From positions 171,501 to 235,500 of the forward strand of contig CAJNDS010001524.1 in NCBI GenBank assembly GCA_905221605.1: a stretch of DNA of 64,000 bases, written 5' to 3'. The notes beneath the pieces were generated by a model that saw nothing but the letters and a program-made list of their open reading frames with translations, did no database searches and was not told the origin of the DNA. A program made the translations under genes and the position numbers. Each line of letters opens with the position of its first letter. The stretch's first letter is position 1. This stretch comes from Symbiodinium natans. Taxonomy: Eukaryota; Sar; Dinophyceae; Suessiales; Symbiodiniaceae. Below are positions 20,499 to 31,052 of this stretch, piece by piece.

Positions 20499-20586
20499 CC
20501 CTTGAAACCCCAAGGACGCTCGCGCAGCTCCCTTAGCTCCAGACGCTTGCACCTCGGCGGGACCAACTTGGCTTTGAGGCCAAGGG
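20499..20586 (-). CDS. Exon with telomere-repeat donor (unknown protein)
   Basis: Acceptor CCCTCAG (itself array-derived), then LGLKAKLVPPRCKRLELREL and RERPWGFKG, then GTTTAGGG. Both ends touch telomere-like repeats. Basic peptide, family unknown. Confidence 0.55.
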
Positions 20587-20594
20587 CTGAGGGT

Positions 20595-20695
20595 TCAGGG
20601 TTCAGGGTTTAGGGTTCAGGGTTTAGGGTTTAGGGTTTAGGGTTTAGGGTTTAGGGTTTAGGGTTTAGGGTTTAGGGTTTAGGGTTTAGGGTTTA
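20595..20695 (+). repeat. TTTAGGG array
   Basis: About 14 units with TTCAGGG at the left end. Confidence 0.95.
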
Positions 20696-20759
20696 TCCCA
20701 AAGCTTCCCTAAGGTTCCCTAGGTACCGACCCCATGAACCCCCCTCCCTTAAGAACCCC

Positions 20760-21120
20760 AAACCCTAAACCCTATACCCGAAACCCTAAACCCTAAACCC
20801 TAAAACTTCAACCCTGAACCCTTGAAATTCCTATAAGGAAACTCAGCTGGCGCGTCCCTGTCAATTCCGGGCTGATCGGCATGATCTTGGTCTAGGGGCC
20901 GCAGCCCGCAGCAAACAGCCCGCAGCAAACAGGCACAGCGCACGCCTGAAACCATAAGCCCTTGAAAGCCCCTAAACTAAAACCCTAAACCCTACAAAAC
21001 CCCTGAAACCCTAAACCCTACAAAACCCCTGAAACCCTACAAAACCCCTGAAACCCTACAAAATCCCTGAAACCCTAAACCCTAAACCCTACAAAACCCC
21101 TGAAACCCTAAACCCTAGAA
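20760..21120 (-). repeat. CCCTAAA and longer-unit tandem repeat
   Basis: From 20,985 to 21,117 a unit CCCTACAAAACCCCTGAAA repeats about five times, interleaved with CCCTAAA. It is a higher-order derivative of the heptamer. Confidence 0.9.
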
Positions 21121-22085
21121 AGCCCCCAGGGCAGCTGCGGCGGTGACAAGACTTCGACCTTCGGGGGGGCTCGCCGGTGGCTTCCGTCGGGGCTGCCCAA
21201 GGTTTGGGGATTTAAGAAATGGTTTAGGGTTTAGGGTTTTGGGTTTTGGTTCTAGGGTTTAGGGCTTAGGGCTTAGGGTTTAGGGTTGAGGGTTGTGGGG
21301 CTTCATTCTGGCTGAAGTGAGTTGTATATGTCAGGTTGGGCTGCTTTTTGGGGCTTGGGATCTGGGCTTCGAGCCTTACGGCGCTGGAAAGATCGGCCTT
21401 GGGCCTAGGAGCACTGCAGCCCTTAAGACCTGCGGAGGCTGCGATTTAGGGGTTTAGGACTTCTGTAGGGTTTGGGTTTAGGGTTTAGGGTTTAGGGTTT
21501 AGGATTTGGGGTTTAGGGTTAAGCGTTAAGGGTTAAGGGTTAAGGGTTTAGGGTTCAGGGTTCAGGGTTCAGGGTTCAGGGTTTAGGGTTTAGGGTTTAT
21601 AGGGCTTAGGGCTTAGGGTTTAGGGTGTAGGGTTTAGGCTTGTAGGTAGCATAGGGCTTGAGTTGGTGTATGGCTTGGAGTATTTTGGCCCTGCCCCCCG
21701 ACACCTGTAACCCCAATTTGAAATCCAAAAGCCCCAAACACCAAAAACTTCTAGAGCCTCAGCAAAAAACATCTTAAGAAAGGGCCGACAGAGCCTTTTC
21801 GGTTATCCATCTTGCAGCTACATAGGGATGATGCCTATAACGGGCTGGTATCGGTAGCTATTCAGGCTCCTGCAAGCCCTAAACCCGAAACCCTAAACCC
21901 TAAACCCTAAACCCTACACCCCTCCCCCTAACACAATGAAGAACAAGCAAAGCTGAGAGCCCCCCCCCTCCCCCCCCGAGCTGGGTATTCCCAGCCATGG
22001 GCCGCAGGCACCGATATCCCGGGGAAGTCAAAGTCCACTGGAGGAAGGCGCAACCCCGCAGCGGGATCCTGAGCCACTCTGGACG
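21121..22085. other. Arrays and spacers, no convincing gene
   Basis: TTTAGGG, TTAAGGG and TTCAGGG runs at 21,220-21,300 and 21,470-21,640 with GC-rich spacers. A plus-strand reading at 22,000-22,085 (MGRRHRYPGEVKVHWRKAQP) could be an exon but the other strand is also open. Confidence 0.45.
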
Positions 22086-22092
22086 ATGTGCT

Positions 22093-22095
22093 TTA

Positions 22096-22132
<37 letters not shown>

Positions 22133-22305
22133 GTGTTTGTATATGTATGTATGTATGTATGTGTATATATATATATATGTGCGGTAACATGTATATATAT
22201 ATATGTATATATATATATGCAAACATATATGTATATGCATATATATATATACATATGTATATGTGCATGTATATGTATATGCATATGCATATGTATATGT
22301 ACATG
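22093..22305. repeat. GTATGT / TATA microsatellite
   Basis: (TGTATG)n passes into (TA)n and CATATG-type tracts. Five long ORFs of Y, V, I, H and T across both strands are artefacts. Confidence 0.97.
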
Positions 22306-23900
22306 TGTACTAGGGCTCATAGAACTCCTGGGGTTGACCGCATGCAAAAGGGGTTATAGGGTTTTAGGGTTGAACCCTCGACCGAGGGCCGGACGCTGCC
22401 CAGAGCAAGGCGGCCGAAGCCCAACCGCTGGTCTGACGATGCCACGGCAACCTGAATTAAGGGGAGGCGCAATTCACATGGTTTCATAGGGTTTTATAGG
22501 GCTTGTGGGCTTTACATGCTTTACAGGGTCCAGGTTTATACAGTATACAAGGTTCAGGGGACTTTATACCGTTTACAGGGTTTAGAGGGCCTTATGCTGT
22601 TTTGAAAGTCTTCGGGGTTAAGCCCTAAAGCCTAAACACCAAACCCTAAACCCTAAACTTAGGCTCACGAAAGCACAGGCGGAATGTCAAACCTCTTCAA
22701 CCTGAATCCATACCTATGGTGGCACCCTTGGGTTTAGGGTTTAGGGCTTGGGGACCCTTTCAAGGATTCCTAAGGTAACATAAGGGCCACATGAAATATG
22801 GAGTATATTCAGGGTTCCTTCCTAAACCCGAAACCCTGAACCCTAAACCCTAAACCCTGTGAGTCTGCTTGGCAAGAGCTCGAAGATGGGGAGCGCTTCG
22901 GCCGATGTAGCATGCTGTAGCATCTGTAGGGTTTAGGGTTTAGGGTTTAGGATTTAGGGTTTAGGGTTTAGGGTTTAGCGTTTGGGGTTCAGGGTTTCGG
23001 GCTTCTGAACCTGTCCTGGCAAGCGTTTGGCCCTAAACCCTGAACCCTGATCCGAAAGCCCAGCCCCGAACCCCAAGGGGCCCCCTTGGGTGGAGCTAAG
23101 CGGATGGCGGCTTAGGGTCTAGGGCTTCGGGTTTGGAGTTTGGGGTTTAGGAATTAGGGTTTGGGGTTTAGGGTTCACTTACGTCTGCCTTGAACCCTAA
23201 AATCTTGTGATTCGAGCACAACCCCGAAACCCACCCAGCGGCCTCGTAGGGAGCCGTGTCTCCTTGCCTAGGCCCATGAACGGCGACGGCTTGGGGCTTA
23301 GTTCCCCTAAACCCTAAACCCTAAACCCTAAACTCTAAACCCTAAACCGACTTAGGAACTTGTTATGGCCTGGGGGTTGCGGCCACGAGTTCTTCATGCT
23401 CGGGGCTGCTTGGGGAGTCGGGCTTTGAAGTTTTATTAGGTCGCTGATGGGAAGCTTCAAGTTGGGACTTGAGGTTGGGGCTCGGAGCTTTGGAGCTAAA
23501 CCCTAAACCCTAAACCCTAAACCCTAAACCCTAAACCCTAAACCCTAAACCCTAAACCCTAGACCCCAAACCCCAAACCCCAAACCCCAAACCCCAGAAC
23601 TCGAACCAGGACCCCAAGCGCAAATCGACATGAAAAGGATGCCCCCGGGCCCCTGAACCTATCCTGCCTGCGCTAAGCTCGTCCGGGCTTCAGCCCATTT
23701 GGGGATGTAGAGTTGTAAGGTCTAGCCCTAAACCCTAAACCCTAAACCCTAAACCCTAAACCCTAAACCCTGAACCCTAAACCCTAAACCCTAACCCTAA
23801 ACCCTAAACCGGGCTTGCGGGGGTTGAGGGTATGCGAAAAAAACGCGAGAAAAACGTGATCGGCTTCTTGGGATCTGCTCCAGAGCCCACCCCTAGACCG
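22306..23900. other. Short arrays and unique spacers
   Basis: Arrays at 22,925-22,990, 23,300-23,345, 23,497-23,600 (ending in CCCCAAA units) and 23,725-23,812. Spacers of 80-200 bp carry no frame that I can support. Confidence 0.5.
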
Positions 23901-23911
23901 GAAACGCTCTT

Positions 23912-24110
23912 AGGGTTTAGGGTTTAGGGTTTAGGGTTTAGGGTTTAGGGGTTAGGGGTTAGGGCTTAGGGTTTAGGGTTTAGGGTTTAGGGTTTAGGGT
24001 TTAGGGTTTAGGGTTTAGGGTTTCGGGTCTAGGGTTTAGGGTTTAGGGTTTAGGGTTTAGGGTTTAGGGTTTAGGGTTTAGGGTTTAGGGTTTAGGGTTT
24101 AGGGTTCAGC
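23912..24110 (+). repeat. TTTAGGG array
   Basis: About 27 units with occasional variants. Confidence 0.97.
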
Positions 24111-24139
24111 CCCCCGCTTAGCCCGCCGCCTCCACACAG

Positions 24140-24217
24140 CGCAGCACACCGCCGCGGCACTTTTGCCGGCAGCTTGGGGCGGGAAGCTCAGCAGCGACAC
24201 CTGGGGCGAGCTTTTGC
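24140..24217 (+). CDS. Exon-like island (unknown protein)
   Basis: Acceptor TCCACACAG, then QHTAAALLPAAWGGKLSSDT and WGELL, then donor GTGTTCAGGG. 78 nt, a multiple of three. A minus frame is open too, but only the plus strand has both splice dinucleotides. Confidence 0.5.
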
Positions 24218-24428
24218 GTGTTCAGGGCCTGGGTTTAGGGTTTCGGGTTTCGGGCTTAGGCTTCAGGGCTTAGGGTTTAGGGTTTAGAGTTTAGGGCTTA
24301 GGGCTTAGGGCTCAGGGCTTATTTCGAGGGGCCCCTATCTGCATCTGGCTGTTGGGATTTCGGGCATTAGGGGTTCTTTGGCGGAGGATGCTCTTGGCTA
24401 GTCTCCGCTGCCGCTATGGCTACCACTA

Positions 24429-24655
24429 CTTGGAGGTTCATGGTACGTATTGTTTAGGGTTTAGGGTTTAGGGTTTAGGGTTTAGAGTTTAGGGTCTAGG
24501 GTTTAGGGTTTAGGGTAGGGTTTAGGGCTTAGGGTAACCAATTATAACTGTACTTATGACTGTGCTTATAACCATGTTAGGGCACTTAAGGGGCTTATAA
24601 GTGCGTTATAACTACAGTTCTAATTGCTTAATAAGCACCATGAACCTCCAAGTCC
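24429..24655. mobile_element. MITE family B interrupted by a TTTAGGG array
   Basis: Ends ACTTGGAGGTTCATGGTAC and CACCATGAACCTCCAAGT are perfect inverted partners. The body has TTATAACTGTAC and CACTTAAGGGGCTTATAAG. A TTTAGGG array (24,450-24,535) sits between the left end and the body, showing that the array entered an existing element. Confidence 0.85.
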
Positions 24656-24827
24656 ACCCTAAACCCCTAAACTGCAAGAGTTCCTTGGCTGCAGGCGATT
24701 CAGGGCCTTGTGGTTTAAGCATAAAGGTGGCTTAGGGTCCTTTGATATTCCGCCCAAGGTGCCTGGAAGGAACTGTCGTAATCTGAGGCAGCAGACGATG
24801 GGTTGAACTTAAACCTTAGACCCACCT

Positions 24828-24932
24828 TATACCCTGGGATGTTGCCCCCTTCTACTAGCAGTCCTTAACTATAGTACACCCAATTATCATCCCTATTAAG
24901 GAGTGGTAGTGCAAGGGGGAACATCCCAACTT
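24828..24932. mobile_element. MITE family C (palindromic, GGGATGTTCCCCC)
   Basis: GGGATGTTGCCCCCTT...CAGTCCTTAA is mirrored by CCCTATTAAGGAGTG...AAGGGGGAACATCCCAA. Copies lie at 34,603-34,706 and 58,416-58,506. Confidence 0.85.
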
Positions 24933-25150
24933 ACACCCCCGCCGCCCCGAACCCCGAACCCTGAACCCTAAACAATCTGACCCCTAAACAGTGTCCCCGA
25001 ATCCACAAGACGGCTCGTGCCGTCAACCTCAACCACCCAAAAATCGCCGAAAAAAGCCCTGAAACCTGCCCCAAGGACCGAAAACCTTAAGCCAGTTTTC
25101 TTTCTCGTCCCCGACACCCTAAACGCCCAACCCTAACTTCCGAAACTCCT
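24933..25150. other. Unique spacer
   Basis: C/A-rich, no gene supported. Confidence 0.4.
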
Positions 25151-25154
25151 ACGT

Positions 25155-25320
25155 CCTAAACCCTAACCCTAAACCCTAAACCCTAAACCCTAAACCCTAA
25201 ACCCTAAACCCTGAACCCTAAACCCTAAACCCTAAACCCTAAACCCTAAACCCTAAACCCTAAACCCTAAACCCTGAACCCTGAACCCTGAACCCTGAAC
25301 CCTGAACCCTGAACCCTAAC
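25155..25320 (-). repeat. CCCTAAA / CCCTGAA array
   Basis: About 23 units; the last seven are all CCCTGAA. Confidence 0.96.
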
Positions 25321-25456
25321 CCCCCTGAATTCCGAAACTGAGAAAGTGGCGGGCGAAGGTCCGAGCGGTCCGTCCTCGGCGCCTCTGTGCTGGAAGCCCT
25401 GTTTGTCTACCGTGTGATCTAAGGTTATGCACACGTGCGCTATGCATATGCATACG

Positions 25457-25458
25457 AC

Positions 25459-25489
<31 letters not shown>

Positions 25490-25524
25490 CGTACATACAT
25501 ACATACATATATATATATATGTAC

Positions 25525-25557
<33 letters not shown>

Positions 25558-25576
25558 TGTATGCATGCATGCATGG

Positions 25577-25607
<31 letters not shown>

Positions 25608-25805
25608 CACACATAGATGTAGATATAGATATAGATATACATATAGATATAGATATAGACATAGATAGACAAGTACAAGCATGAATGTAAAAAAAAACAC
25701 AGACAGATGCATGCATGTGTACATGTGCATGTACAAAAGAATGAATGTACAAATGTCAAATGTATCAATGTATACATGTACAAGTGTGTATATATATACA
25801 TATCT
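25457..25805. repeat. TA / CATA / GTAT / GATATA microsatellite
   Basis: Compound simple repeats. Overlapping ORFs of up to 161 residues are all Y/I/H/C/M-rich repeat translations. Confidence 0.97.
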
Positions 25806-26271
25806 ATACATGCACATCAAATTCTTCACTTTTGGTTGGGTGGGTTGCAGATGATCATTGCTGTAATCGAGCTTTTTCTGCCATCAACTGGATGAAGCTA
25901 ACTGCATCTTGTTTCGGTTTAAGGTTTGTTGAACTTTGCCTCCCGCGACTACAATATTACCCGCATGTATTACGACAAAGACGGCTCTATGTCTACAGCT
26001 GTTAGTAGGACTTCATGTGCGCTTTTCCTACACGAGCGACCACACGAGACCTGCTTCTGGGTCTTGGTATGACTACCACCTCTCGGACCTTCCGAGGCGC
26101 AAGCTGGATTCTTGGGCTTTGGCTGGGCTTCCGATATCAGGCTCACTGTTTGGGTCTTGGGGAGGGCGCACGGTGCAGCAATCTGCAGGGGGGCGATTCG
26201 GCTTCAAAAGAGTCTATTGGCCGACTTGAACGGCGCCATTTGTCCTCTCTTTGCCACCAAGATGCTCCATT
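25806..26271. other. Unique segment, overlapping weak ORFs
   Basis: Three plus-strand frames of 73-97 residues overlap without a clear winner. One reads MTTTSRTFRGASWILGLWLG. No gene is called. Confidence 0.35.
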
Positions 26272-26381
26272 CCCAGATCTTCCAAAACCCCTTAATTAAG
26301 GAATGTACCCTAATTCATAGCCATGATCCTTAGTATATATTCGGGTATACTCATTGATTGAGGGGTTTTGGAAGATCTGGG
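26272..26381. mobile_element. Palindromic inverted-repeat element
   Basis: CCCAGATCTTCCAAAACCCC and GGGGTTTTGGAAGATCTGGG are a perfect 20-bp inverted repeat around 70 bp. It is the longest perfect terminal repeat of any short element here. No second copy was seen. Confidence 0.85.
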
Positions 26382-26657
26382 TTCGTAAAAAGACGGGCCC
26401 AAAGGTCTTCTCTGGTGGGCCCGTCACAATGTTATTCAAGCCGCAAAGAGTATGCAAGAAAATGATGTGCGCCACAACGTCGTTTTTTCTCCCACATACA
26501 AAACGACAAGGACTTTCAGCGATCAGACATTCAGAAAAGACTCATCATATCTTACTCGCTTTCATTCCGAAACCCCAAACCCCCGGCCTAATGCCATGAA
26601 TGGGCCATGAACCAACTGGCAACTCGCCTTCTTTCGGTATGGCTCAGCTGCAGTGAA

Positions 26658-26890
26658 ACCCTAAGCACCCTAAGCACCCTAAGCACCCTAAACACCCTAA
26701 ACACCCTAAACACCCCAAACACCCCAAACACCCTAAACACCCTAAACACCCTAAACACCCTAAACACCCTAAACACCCTAAACACCCTAAACACCCTAAA
26801 CACCCTAAACACCCTAAACACCCTAAACACCCTAAACACCCTAAACACCCTAAACACCCTAAACACCTTAAACACCCTAAACCCTAAACC
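26658..26890 (-). repeat. CCCTAAACA 9-mer array
   Basis: About 25 units of a 9-bp derivative of CCCTAAA (CCCTAAACA, CCCTAAGCA). ORFs encoding NTL or RVF tripeptides on either strand are repeat translations. Confidence 0.96.
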
Positions 26891-27205
26891 CATGAAGAAG
26901 GCCTAGGATGAGAGCCTAGGATCAGAGCCTCGGATCAGAGCCTAGAGGCAGCATGCTCCTTTTGCCTCAATGTGACTCACCCACTGAAACTCAAAACCCC
27001 CTTGGCACAAAAAGGGAACGAAACAACCGGCTTTCCTCGGACCGTGGCCTTTAAACCCTCAAGCGTTGAAGCCTCTAAAAAACCACAAAGCCCTGAACCC
27101 CAAACCCCCCCCCCCCCACCCTGAAGTCCTGAAGCCCAACCCCACACAACGAGCCCCAAAACCCAAAATAGCCCGATTGAACCTGAGCCGCAAAACCCAA
27201 AACAC
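26891..27205. other. Unique spacer
   Basis: Contains a near-repeat AGAGCCT(A/C)GGATC three times (26,903-26,945). A minus-strand ORF at 26,977-27,210 is not convincing. Confidence 0.4.
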
Positions 27206-27267
27206 ATCAACCCTAAACCCTAAACCCTAAACCCTAAACCCTAAACCCCAAGCCCTAAACCCTAAAC

Positions 27268-27336
27268 CGGGCAGCCGGGTCTGGGTCTCCCCAGCCCCAG
27301 AGGTAGGCGCGGCAGAGCCAAAGTTGTAGCGCTTGC
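27268..27336 (-). CDS. Exon with telomere-repeat donor (unknown protein)
   Basis: Acceptor TTGGGGAG, then KRYNFGSAAPTSGAGETQTR and LP, then donor GTTTAGGG of the array at 27,210-27,267. 69 nt, a multiple of three. Not recognised. Confidence 0.55.
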
Positions 27337-27349
27337 CTCCCCAACGATT

Positions 27350-27440
27350 TGGGGTTTGGGGTTTGGGGTTTGGGGTTTAGGGTTTAGGGTTTAGGGTTTA
27401 GGGTTTAGGGTTCAGGGTTTAGGGTTTAGGGTTTAGGGGG
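27350..27440 (+). repeat. TTTGGGG / TTTAGGG array
   Basis: About 12 units, the first four TTTGGGG. Confidence 0.95.
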
Positions 27441-28395
27441 TTTTGGGGATTAGGGACTTTTCGGAGTTGGGGGGTTTTAGGCCCTATAGGTTGATTCAAG
27501 GGCTTGGAGATCTTTTGGACTTATGTCGCTTGGAGTTTGGCTATGCTCCTTAAGAAGTTATGGCATAATGGTAATGAGCCCCATTGTGTATGAGGGCCCC
27601 TATGACCCCTATGAAGAGAAGTTTGCCTGCATCATCAGGACCTGGCGACTGTTCGGGGGGGTCCGGAGAGGTTCACCGTCAGAATATTTCGAGGGGGGCG
27701 CCTTTACAATCCTAAACCCAAACCCTAAACCTAAACCCTGGGTCCCCCCTCCGCCACGGGGGGGAAGCCATTGGAGTGACTCCGTTGAAGATTCCCCAAA
27801 ACATAACGGCAGTCCAAATCGGCTTCCACTCTGCGGGTGCAGGAGGAGGGGCAGGGGGCATGTCCCGCGAGGGCATACAACGACCATGCAGAATTGCAGG
27901 GACGTTGTCAGGGACCTGCTTGCTGACAAGTGATGCTTGCGACATGGTAAGCTTTCACGAAGATGAAGATGCACACAGCCGGATGCACTTTCAACATTCA
28001 GGTGGCTGGCCCATGCCACATGATCCCGAAAGCCATTCTCAAATCGACATTGCGCAGGCACGTGTGTCTGCGACACAATGGTGCGGCAATACATGTTGTG
28101 AAGCTATACGCAGTCGACCATATTCTAGGACATCGTGAGAATTGCACTAAGTGAGATCAGAATCCCTCCGTGTGACGTCAGTTCATCCTGATGCAGGCTC
28201 TTCATCCACAACGGATCGCTACCGCAGTCCAACAAATCACGAAGTGCTCGGGTGTTTGCGGGATGGAGGAACGTGGCAGGAAGGGGTTAAGGGCGGAATG
28301 GGTCGCACGGGTAAGGGAAAAACGCTTCAGGAATTACTGGGCACCATCTTGCTTCAGAGCGCAACTCACACAGCAACCATATAGTAGACTCCAGA
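27441..28395. other. Largely unique DNA with weak ORFs
   Basis: Frames at 27,523-27,933 and 27,963-28,154 (plus) and 27,609-28,094 (minus) overlap. The plus frame at 27,963 reads FNIQVAGPCHMIPKAILKST and ends in a stop, so it could be a terminal exon. No family recognised. Confidence 0.35.
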
Positions 28396-28484
28396 AGGTT
28401 GGAACATGGTTTCAGGATGACTATTAGAGCTGGGATTCCCTGTGGAATGCCTTGTGGGGTATGGGGATAAGGATGTTCCAACTG
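28396..28484. mobile_element. MITE family A, second copy
   Basis: Reverse-complement partner of 1,667-1,752. Ends GGTTGGAACATGG and GATGTTCCAACT, with shared interior words. Confidence 0.8.
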
Positions 28485-29660
28485 TTTCGAGTTTACTCTA
28501 ATCCCAAGAGGTTCCTAAGAGCCGACGTAGACCCCGGAATCCTTTCTGTCTTGAAACGTTACGCCGCTTAGTTGGAGCCCTAAGGAGCCACACTTAACTC
28601 TGAATCTTGCCCATGTGCCCATAGCCCGTCCTCAAGGGAACGCCTGCTGCGTTGGACCACGCTTCCAGCAAGACGGCGATCTGGTCCGGGCGCCGCTTTT
28701 TTGGGTCTCAACTGCTAGTAGCCACAAAGACTCTGCCTGCAAAGGTCTGCCTGCAATGACTAGGCTGTAGAACAGACCCGGTAGCCCTAAACCCTAAACC
28801 CTAAACCCTAAACCCTAAACCCTAACCCTAAACCCTAAACCCTAAACTCTTCTGTCGAAGTAGGTATTGCTTCCTAGGAACTTGCAGAGGTGCCTTTAAA
28901 CCCCACCAGGAGCCTCAGGAGCCTCAGATTCGGGTTTTTGTGCTGGGTGCTGCGGGCGGCAGCAGTGGTCGTATTCCTATTTAGGGCTTAGGGTTTAGGG
29001 TTTAGGGTTTAGGGTTTTGGGTTTTGGGTTTGGGGTTTAGGATTTTGGATTTGGGGTTTGGACGAGATGTAGTAGTGGCCACAGGTCTCAGTGGGTTTAG
29101 TTGCTGTCGGGGACTTGCCCAAGGTTGCGGGGTTCTCCTGGACATTGCATCGGTCAGGGGTGTATCCCTAAACCCTCAACCATTGACCCTAAACCCTATA
29201 AACCCTAAGCCCTGAACCCTATAATCTCTAATCCCTACAAACACCCAAAACCCTGTAAACACTATAAACCCTGCTCACAACCATTAGAAACCACTAACAA
29301 ACACAAAGCACCGCATAAGCTTGAGGGTGTTTCAGATTCAGAGTTTAGGGCTTGCGGCGCCTTAAACCCTAAATCCCAAGCCCTCGACCCTGAACCCCAT
29401 GAACCTACTACCAACCCCAAAGAACCGTACACCCTAAGCCCTAAACCCTAAACCCTAAACCCTCAACAGGGTACTTCAGACTCAGGGGCTTCGGGGACCT
29501 CCCCGATGGGATGCCTCCTGGGGGATGCCACCAGCTGCGGCCACCACAGACCAGAGCCAAGCCTCTCTCTTATAAAGGCGCGTGGGAGGGTTAAAAATGG
29601 AGGGTTTAGGGGGGTCACCCTAAACCCTATAAACCCTAAGCCCTAAACCCGCTACCACCC
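28485..29660. other. Unique DNA and short CCCTAAA arrays
   Basis: Arrays at 28,785-28,850, 28,985-29,020 and scattered CCCTAAA words. No exon stands out. Confidence 0.45.
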
Positions 29661-29689
29661 TACACCCTTAACCCTGAACCCTATACACC

Positions 29690-29948
29690 CTACACCCTAC
29701 GCCCTACGCCCTACACCCTACGCCCTACGCCCTACGCCCTACGCCCTACGCGCTTCGCCCTACGCCCCACACGCCCTACTACGCCCAACGCCCTACGCCC
29801 TCCGCCCTACGCCCTACGCACTTCGCCCTACGCCCTGCGCCCTACACCCTTCGCTACGTCCAACGCCCAACGCCCTTCACCCTACGCCCTACGCCCAACG
29901 CCCTACGCCCTACGCCCTACGCCCTACGCCCTACGCCCTACACCCTAC
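29690..29948 (-). repeat. CCCTACG array
   Basis: About 35 units of CCCTACG, a heptamer variant with CpG, with small interruptions. The base change is fixed across the array. Confidence 0.95.
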
Positions 29949-30831
29949 GGGCATTGAAACATTTCTCGAGGCGCATGATTCTGGATCATTGCACAAATGT
30001 GGCCAGGCACGTATCTTTGGGGGAGCTACAAGGGCCTTAGCCTGGGCCCTGAAAATTCTAAAAACCTGACACACCTCCCCCCCCATCTACCCTAACCCGA
30101 AACCCTGAACCCTAAACCCTGAACCCTGAACCCTCAACCCCAAACCCTAAACCCCAAACCCTAAACCCTAAACCCTGAAACCCTTAAACAGCTATCACAC
30201 AACTACTCATCGGCACATCGGCAGCGCGAGACAGCATGGCCCCGAGGCCCTCAAAGACGGGATCCCATGATCATGGTCATAGGAATTAGGGTTTAGGGTT
30301 TAGGGTTTAGGGTTTAGGGTTTAGGGTTTAGGGTTTAGGGCTTAGGGCTTAGGGCTTGGGGGTTTGGGGTTTGGGGTTTGGGGTGTGGGGTTTAGTGTTG
30401 AGGGTGTCCCTAAACCCTACAAACTCCCGAAACCTTCGCATCTCGTGAGCTCATGGTCAAAGCGAGGGCTTGCGAAGGGGATTGCACAACGGCCATCCCC
30501 AAACCCTTCAAGTCCCCCAAGCCCCGAACCCTAAGCCGCAAGCCCTAAGCCCTGAGCCCTAAACCCTAAACCCCAAACCCCCAAACCCCAAACCCTAAAC
30601 CCTAAACCCTAAACCCTAAACCCCAAACCCTAAACCCTAAACCCTAAACCCTAAACCGGACTCAAGCCTCGGATGTGGATATGGCCACCGCCTCGCAGAA
30701 AAAACGCTGCTGGAGCCCATGCGTCCCTAAAACCCGGGTTTAGGGTTTAGGGTTTAGGGTTTAGGGTTTAGGGTTTAGGGTTTAGGGTTTAGGGTTTAGG
30801 GTTTAGGGTTCAGGGTTCAGGGTTTACGGTT

Positions 30832-30870
<39 letters not shown>

Positions 30871-30930
30871 GGTTCCTGACACACTATACCAACCCTACTT
30901 GTCCCCAAAAAGGTCGCTGGCGGTTCAGGG
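29949..30930. repeat. Mixed arrays with spacers
   Basis: CCCTGAA/CCCTAAA at 30,090-30,180, TTTAGGG at 30,290-30,350, TTTGGGG at 30,360-30,390, CCCTAAA/CCCCAAA at 30,545-30,655, and TTTAGGG then TTGAGGG at 30,738-30,872. Spacers show no supported exon. Confidence 0.85.
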
Positions 30931-30932
30931 TT

Positions 30933-31052
30933 TATGAGGTTCATGGTACTTCTTCAACAAGTATGACTGTACTCAAAAGCCACTCATAAGCCCCTTACGT
31001 GCCCTCATATGCTTATAAGTACAGGTATAAGTACAGTTATAACTTGTTTCCC
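30933..31052. mobile_element. MITE family B, right end missing
   Basis: Starts GAGGTTCATGGTACTT and includes CATAAGCCCCTTACGTGCCCT and TACAGTTATAACTTG. A CCCTAAA array begins where the right end should be. Confidence 0.75.

Noticed and set aside
21900-22489. Overlapping ORFs of 70-134 residues on both strands
   Set aside because: Translations of a GTATGT/TA microsatellite.
25267-25829. ORFs of up to 161 residues
   Set aside because: Y/I/H/C/M-rich translations of TA, CATA and GATA repeats.
26588-26906. NTL-repeat and RVF-repeat ORFs
   Set aside because: Translations of the CCCTAAACA 9-mer array; open only because the unit is a multiple of three.
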